From Lasioglossum baleicum (taxonomy: Eukaryota; Arthropoda; Insecta; Hymenoptera; Halictidae), in assembly GCF_051020765.1 (NCBI RefSeq), contig NC_134934.1, forward strand, positions 11,980,001-12,044,000: a stretch of DNA of 64,000 nucleotides, in the 5' to 3' direction. Positions 61,401-64,000 of the stretch are shown one piece after another. The notes below the pieces were generated by a model. It was not told where the DNA came from, did no database searches, and was given only the letters and a program-made list of their open reading frames with translations. Every line of letters starts with the position of its first letter. Within the stretch, counting starts at the first letter, position 1. The position numbers and the translations under genes were made by a program.

Positions 61401-61846
61401 ACATCCCATTCGACTTCTTAATTGCAGGTAATAACAGTCGCGCAAGAGGTGAAAACTTTAGTCTAATTAATCTGTTTAAGCATCAAGGTGGTAAAGTTTT
61501 GTTCGACTTTTTAATGGACATTATAAAACCATAGTCATGGCGCATATGTTACCACTAACGGTCGCAGTATGAGTAGCAGTATGTATGCCCAACCCCATTC
61601 AATCATTTCAGATTCACGACCGGGCTGTACGTCTTTATGCATTGACAGGGCATACAATCTGAAGCTAATCGCAATTGTATAGACTCATTTTATTTCGTGA
61701 GCAATATTTACTTCCTTAAAAATGTCCACGCAATGTGATTTCGCGCGAAGATAACAATAATATTTCATTGAAATGGAACTTGACTTTGCAAAACCCTCTA
61801 ATCAATGATAAAGAAAATGCGTAAAAATTGGCATCACTCGAATATA

Positions 61847-61965
61847 GAAAATGATGTCCGAAATGTCAGCTGTCAAGATATACCATGATTTTGCGATTTA
61901 AAATAAGGATAATTAATAACATATGGAAGCAATGCCATCTCTACACGAAAAATGAAATTACCGAA
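61847..61965 (+). repeat. Dispersed repeat, copy 2, inside the BCL11 intron
   Basis: This is the counterpart of 25321-25425, sharing GATTTTGCGATTTAAAAT and GCCATCTCTACACGAAAAA in direct orientation. Two copies 36 kb apart, one inside the BCL11 intron, indicate an old interspersed repeat. Confidence 0.6.
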
Positions 61966-62266
61966 ATACGTGAAATTTTGCAAACTCTGTTCGATATCGT
62001 CCGTACCCTTTATGGTTTAGGGGTTAATAAAACCACGAAAGCGACGTCAACATTTCTGGATCATCATCAACTGCTTCAGACTATCATCTTGGAGTGTCAA
62101 AGATTGTTTTTGAAGACGCATGCGAATCGTTCGTCAGCGAACCACGAGAATAATTTGGACGGAGGATTTTCCGTCGGGGGTAGGAAACGCGAACGGGTCA
62201 CGGGTTAAGCACCGCGATAGTAATTAACCTCGGCGGAGATAACGAAGTAGACAGACGGGGACTCAC

Positions 62267-62716
62267 CAGAATTGACTGTGTTCGTGTCCGCGTCGACGGA
62301 CTCGATCTTCTGCTTCTTCGGGAGGTCCTCTTTGTCCTCGGAGGTCTCTGTCCGTCTTTTGGGCGTCGAGCTGGCGCTGGCTTTGAGCTCGATCGGACTC
62401 CCAGCATCCGGTCCTGACCCTTGAGGGGTCGGTGGACTTTCCAGTCTGCCCCCGCCTCGTTTGTTGATGGGGGCGGATATGCTGGGCACCGAGTTCAGCT
62501 TCGAGTCCTGATCCACGGTCTTCAGGGCGAGGGCGTCTTCCGGATCGGAATCCTCCGGAGCCGCCGTCGCCGATGGACTATGGCAACCCTGAAGCGTGCT
62601 GCGACAGTGGTTCACCTTGTGCTCGATGAACCGCACGATCTCGCCGAGGGGGTAGGACGCCCTGCAACCCCCGCATTGGACGGTGTCTGGGGAGGTGGTA
62701 CCTTGCGAGGTTTCCG
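62267..62716 (-). CDS. BCL11 (CG9650 orthologue): BCL11A/B orthologue, upstream internal coding exon with N-terminal C2HC finger
   Basis: This internal coding exon has 149 full codons flanked by split codons. The acceptor is GGTTGCAG (AG at 62717-62718) and the donor is GTGAGT at 62266-62261. After the partial codon the peptide starts ETSQGTTSPDTVQCGGCRAS. A C2HC finger follows at 62675-62604 (C-X2-C, then FIEHK and NHC). It matches the N-terminal BCL11A finger, which has CGQCQMNFPLGDI and then FIEHKRKQC. Downstream are SPIELKAS (compare SPIEMKKAS in vertebrates) and two basic patches, TPKRRTE and LPKKQKIE, that could serve as nuclear localisation signals. The final G of the exon plus AA of the next exon make a Glu codon, so both introns are phase 1. 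No start codon precedes the finger, so the initiator exon, expected to carry the MSRRKQ NuRD-binding N-terminus, must lie upstream. Reading through the donor would add 20 codons and then a stop. Confidence 0.95.
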
Positions 62717-64000
62717 CTGCAACCAGAAAAGTCGAACAACCTTTTCAGACAACCCTATCTTCAATCTTTCAATCAGATGTTGTTGTATCATCCTGTGTAC
62801 ATGCAATCCATTAATAGTTTATCTGGACTTTACGCTAAACCACCACCGGTCAAAATGACCGTATATTTATTTATGACATAATGTTCATTTTCTTGGGTAA
62901 AATTAAGATATCGAATTTGAACGATTTAATGAGAGATGAATTAGGGACATTATCAAATGAATAAAGTGTGACGATTTCCAACCGTGTTGAAATATACAAG
63001 ACGCAATTACATGAAATCAATTGTATATAAACCTCTACGGGATAAGGCGAGAAATTCGATAATGACAGATGGGAATCTGAACGGGGTGGATTAACAATTA
63101 AATGCAAGAAAAATCGATAATCCAATATTCCCTGACACAATTCACGCCGGAATCTAATTCTTTCACCCGGTGTGAAGTATGGCGGTGCTTGCACGGTCAA
63201 GAGGACTCGCGTTTGCGCGCTGGCCATTGGTCAATCAAGCTCCGCCCCGAAAGAATCGAACGGAGTCCGCGCACAGAGTGAAAACTGTCCACGGAAAACC
63301 GCGTCGAAATTGAACACCGTACAGAAAAGCCTAATCGATCGAGGAAAACGAGTATTGACAGCAAGACACAATGGAAAGAAGTAAATTCATAAAATGGCAT
63401 GAAAATACTTTCAATTCTAGAGGTGTCTGGTGAAATTAAGAATTTTCAGAAACATATACAAGAATATAAATATTTTTTACCTCATTAGGGGTTGTAAAAT
63501 ATTCGAAAGCAGATCAAAACCTTATGAAGCTTATTTGAACATTGTACCTGGTTTGATTAAATGAAAAATGCTACGAACGCATGGATATTCATGAGTTTTA
63601 TCGATTATTTGCTGCCACGGGTAGCAGACGAAACGAGGAGGACAATAAACGCTTTTCTTATTTGAGGGGGTGATTCTCGATATCTCGACGGCGGCTTGAG
63701 TCGAGGGAAAGATCGATGTATGAAACCATGCCAATCTCTATGTTAATGGGCCGAAGTATGAGGACGGGGGCACGGAAGAGCCGCAAGAATCTCCGGCAGA
63801 AGGTCTGCTCGAGGACACTTAAAAGTGAATTGTTACGTCTGCGGCTGACCCCGGGACCTTCGCCCACTCCCGTTCGCCGGCGACGGGGGTGAATTATAAG
63901 ACTTGCGTAGAAGGAAATTAGATCTCTATATCAGCCGCGGGCGCTTTCCTCCGAAAGCTAACCGAATTTCCCTTTCTGTTGTTTGGCCGGTGAACGCGCG
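62717..64000 (-). other. Upstream BCL11 intron (partial), contains CCAAT and GC-box-like motifs
   Basis: The sequence upstream of the exon at 62716 is the 3' part of another intron, which runs out of the window. I searched the minus strand for a start exon encoding an MSRRKQ-like N-terminus and found none. A CCATTGGTCA element (63224-63233) lies 8 bases before CCGCCCC (63242-63248), a combination common in promoters; it may be an alternative promoter, or chance. The distal part (63.65-64.0 kb) becomes CpG-rich. No other gene is visible. Confidence 0.6.

Larger units (their letters stand above)
50265..62266 (-). other. BCL11 intron, 12,002 bp
   Basis: This interval separates the two visible BCL11 coding exons. 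It is bounded by GTGAGT on the 62.26 kb side and TTCCAG on the 50.26 kb side, and removing it keeps the zinc-finger protein in frame. The part next to the terminal exon (50.3-51.3 kb) and 57.0-59.5 kb are CpG-rich; the remainder is mostly AT-rich. It holds (AG)n microsatellites near 55.95 kb and 58.44 kb, one TGACGTCA palindrome at 55106-55113, and a dispersed repeat at about 61847-61965. The longest open frames (for example plus strand 55047-55487) resemble no family I know and lack splice or codon-bias support. I see no gene nested here. Confidence 0.85.

Noticed and set aside
61885..62208. 107-codon plus-strand frame next to the upstream BCL11 exon
   Set aside because: It begins inside the dispersed repeat shared with 25.3 kb and shows no family features.

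Overview
The window looks like a piece of an insect nuclear genome, most likely hymenopteran (ant, bee or wasp). Reasons: an arthropod-type BCL11 zinc-finger gene split by large introns; AT-rich stretches alternating abruptly with CpG-rich, (GA)n/(TC)n-rich stretches; and short non-autonomous DNA transposons with mariner-, Tc1-, hAT- and piggyBac-like ends. The order-level assignment is an inference; the BCL11 identification is strong.

One protein-coding gene can be supported. It lies on the minus strand and is the orthologue of vertebrate BCL11A/BCL11B (CTIP1/CTIP2; Drosophila CG9650). Two coding exons are visible. The upstream one (62716 to 62267) carries the N-terminal C2HC finger and basic nuclear-localisation-like clusters. 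The downstream one (50264 to 48085) carries the remaining six fingers, a 19-residue polyglutamine tract, a PEDLS (CtBP-type) motif and the stop codon. The exons are joined by a 12.0 kb intron with a consensus GTGAGT donor and a TTCCAG acceptor. Both introns are phase 1 and the frames match. The initiator exon is not visible and should lie beyond position 64000.

Layout: 1-46 kb is non-coding as far as I can tell and lies downstream of BCL11. It holds at least six small DNA-transposon derivatives, repeated AAAATGGCGG (YY1/Pho-type) motifs near GAGA tracts, microsatellites, and many long but unconvincing open frames in CpG-rich DNA. About 46.2-48.1 kb is the BCL11 3' flank/3' UTR zone, with a mariner-type MITE, an (AAT)n block and an AT-rich tract. 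48.1-50.3 kb is the terminal coding exon. 50.3-62.3 kb is intron. 62.3-62.7 kb is the upstream coding exon. 62.7-64 kb is the start of another intron.

The surroundings fit a developmental transcription factor in a gene-poor regulatory landscape. I found no operon-like system, CRISPR array, rRNA, convincing tRNA or intact transposase gene. The most useful leads are the insect-specific features of the BCL11 protein (C2HC last finger, uncoupled central finger pair, PEDLS and SUMO-type motifs), the newly delimited MITE families with readable target-site duplications, and the PRE-like motif clusters.
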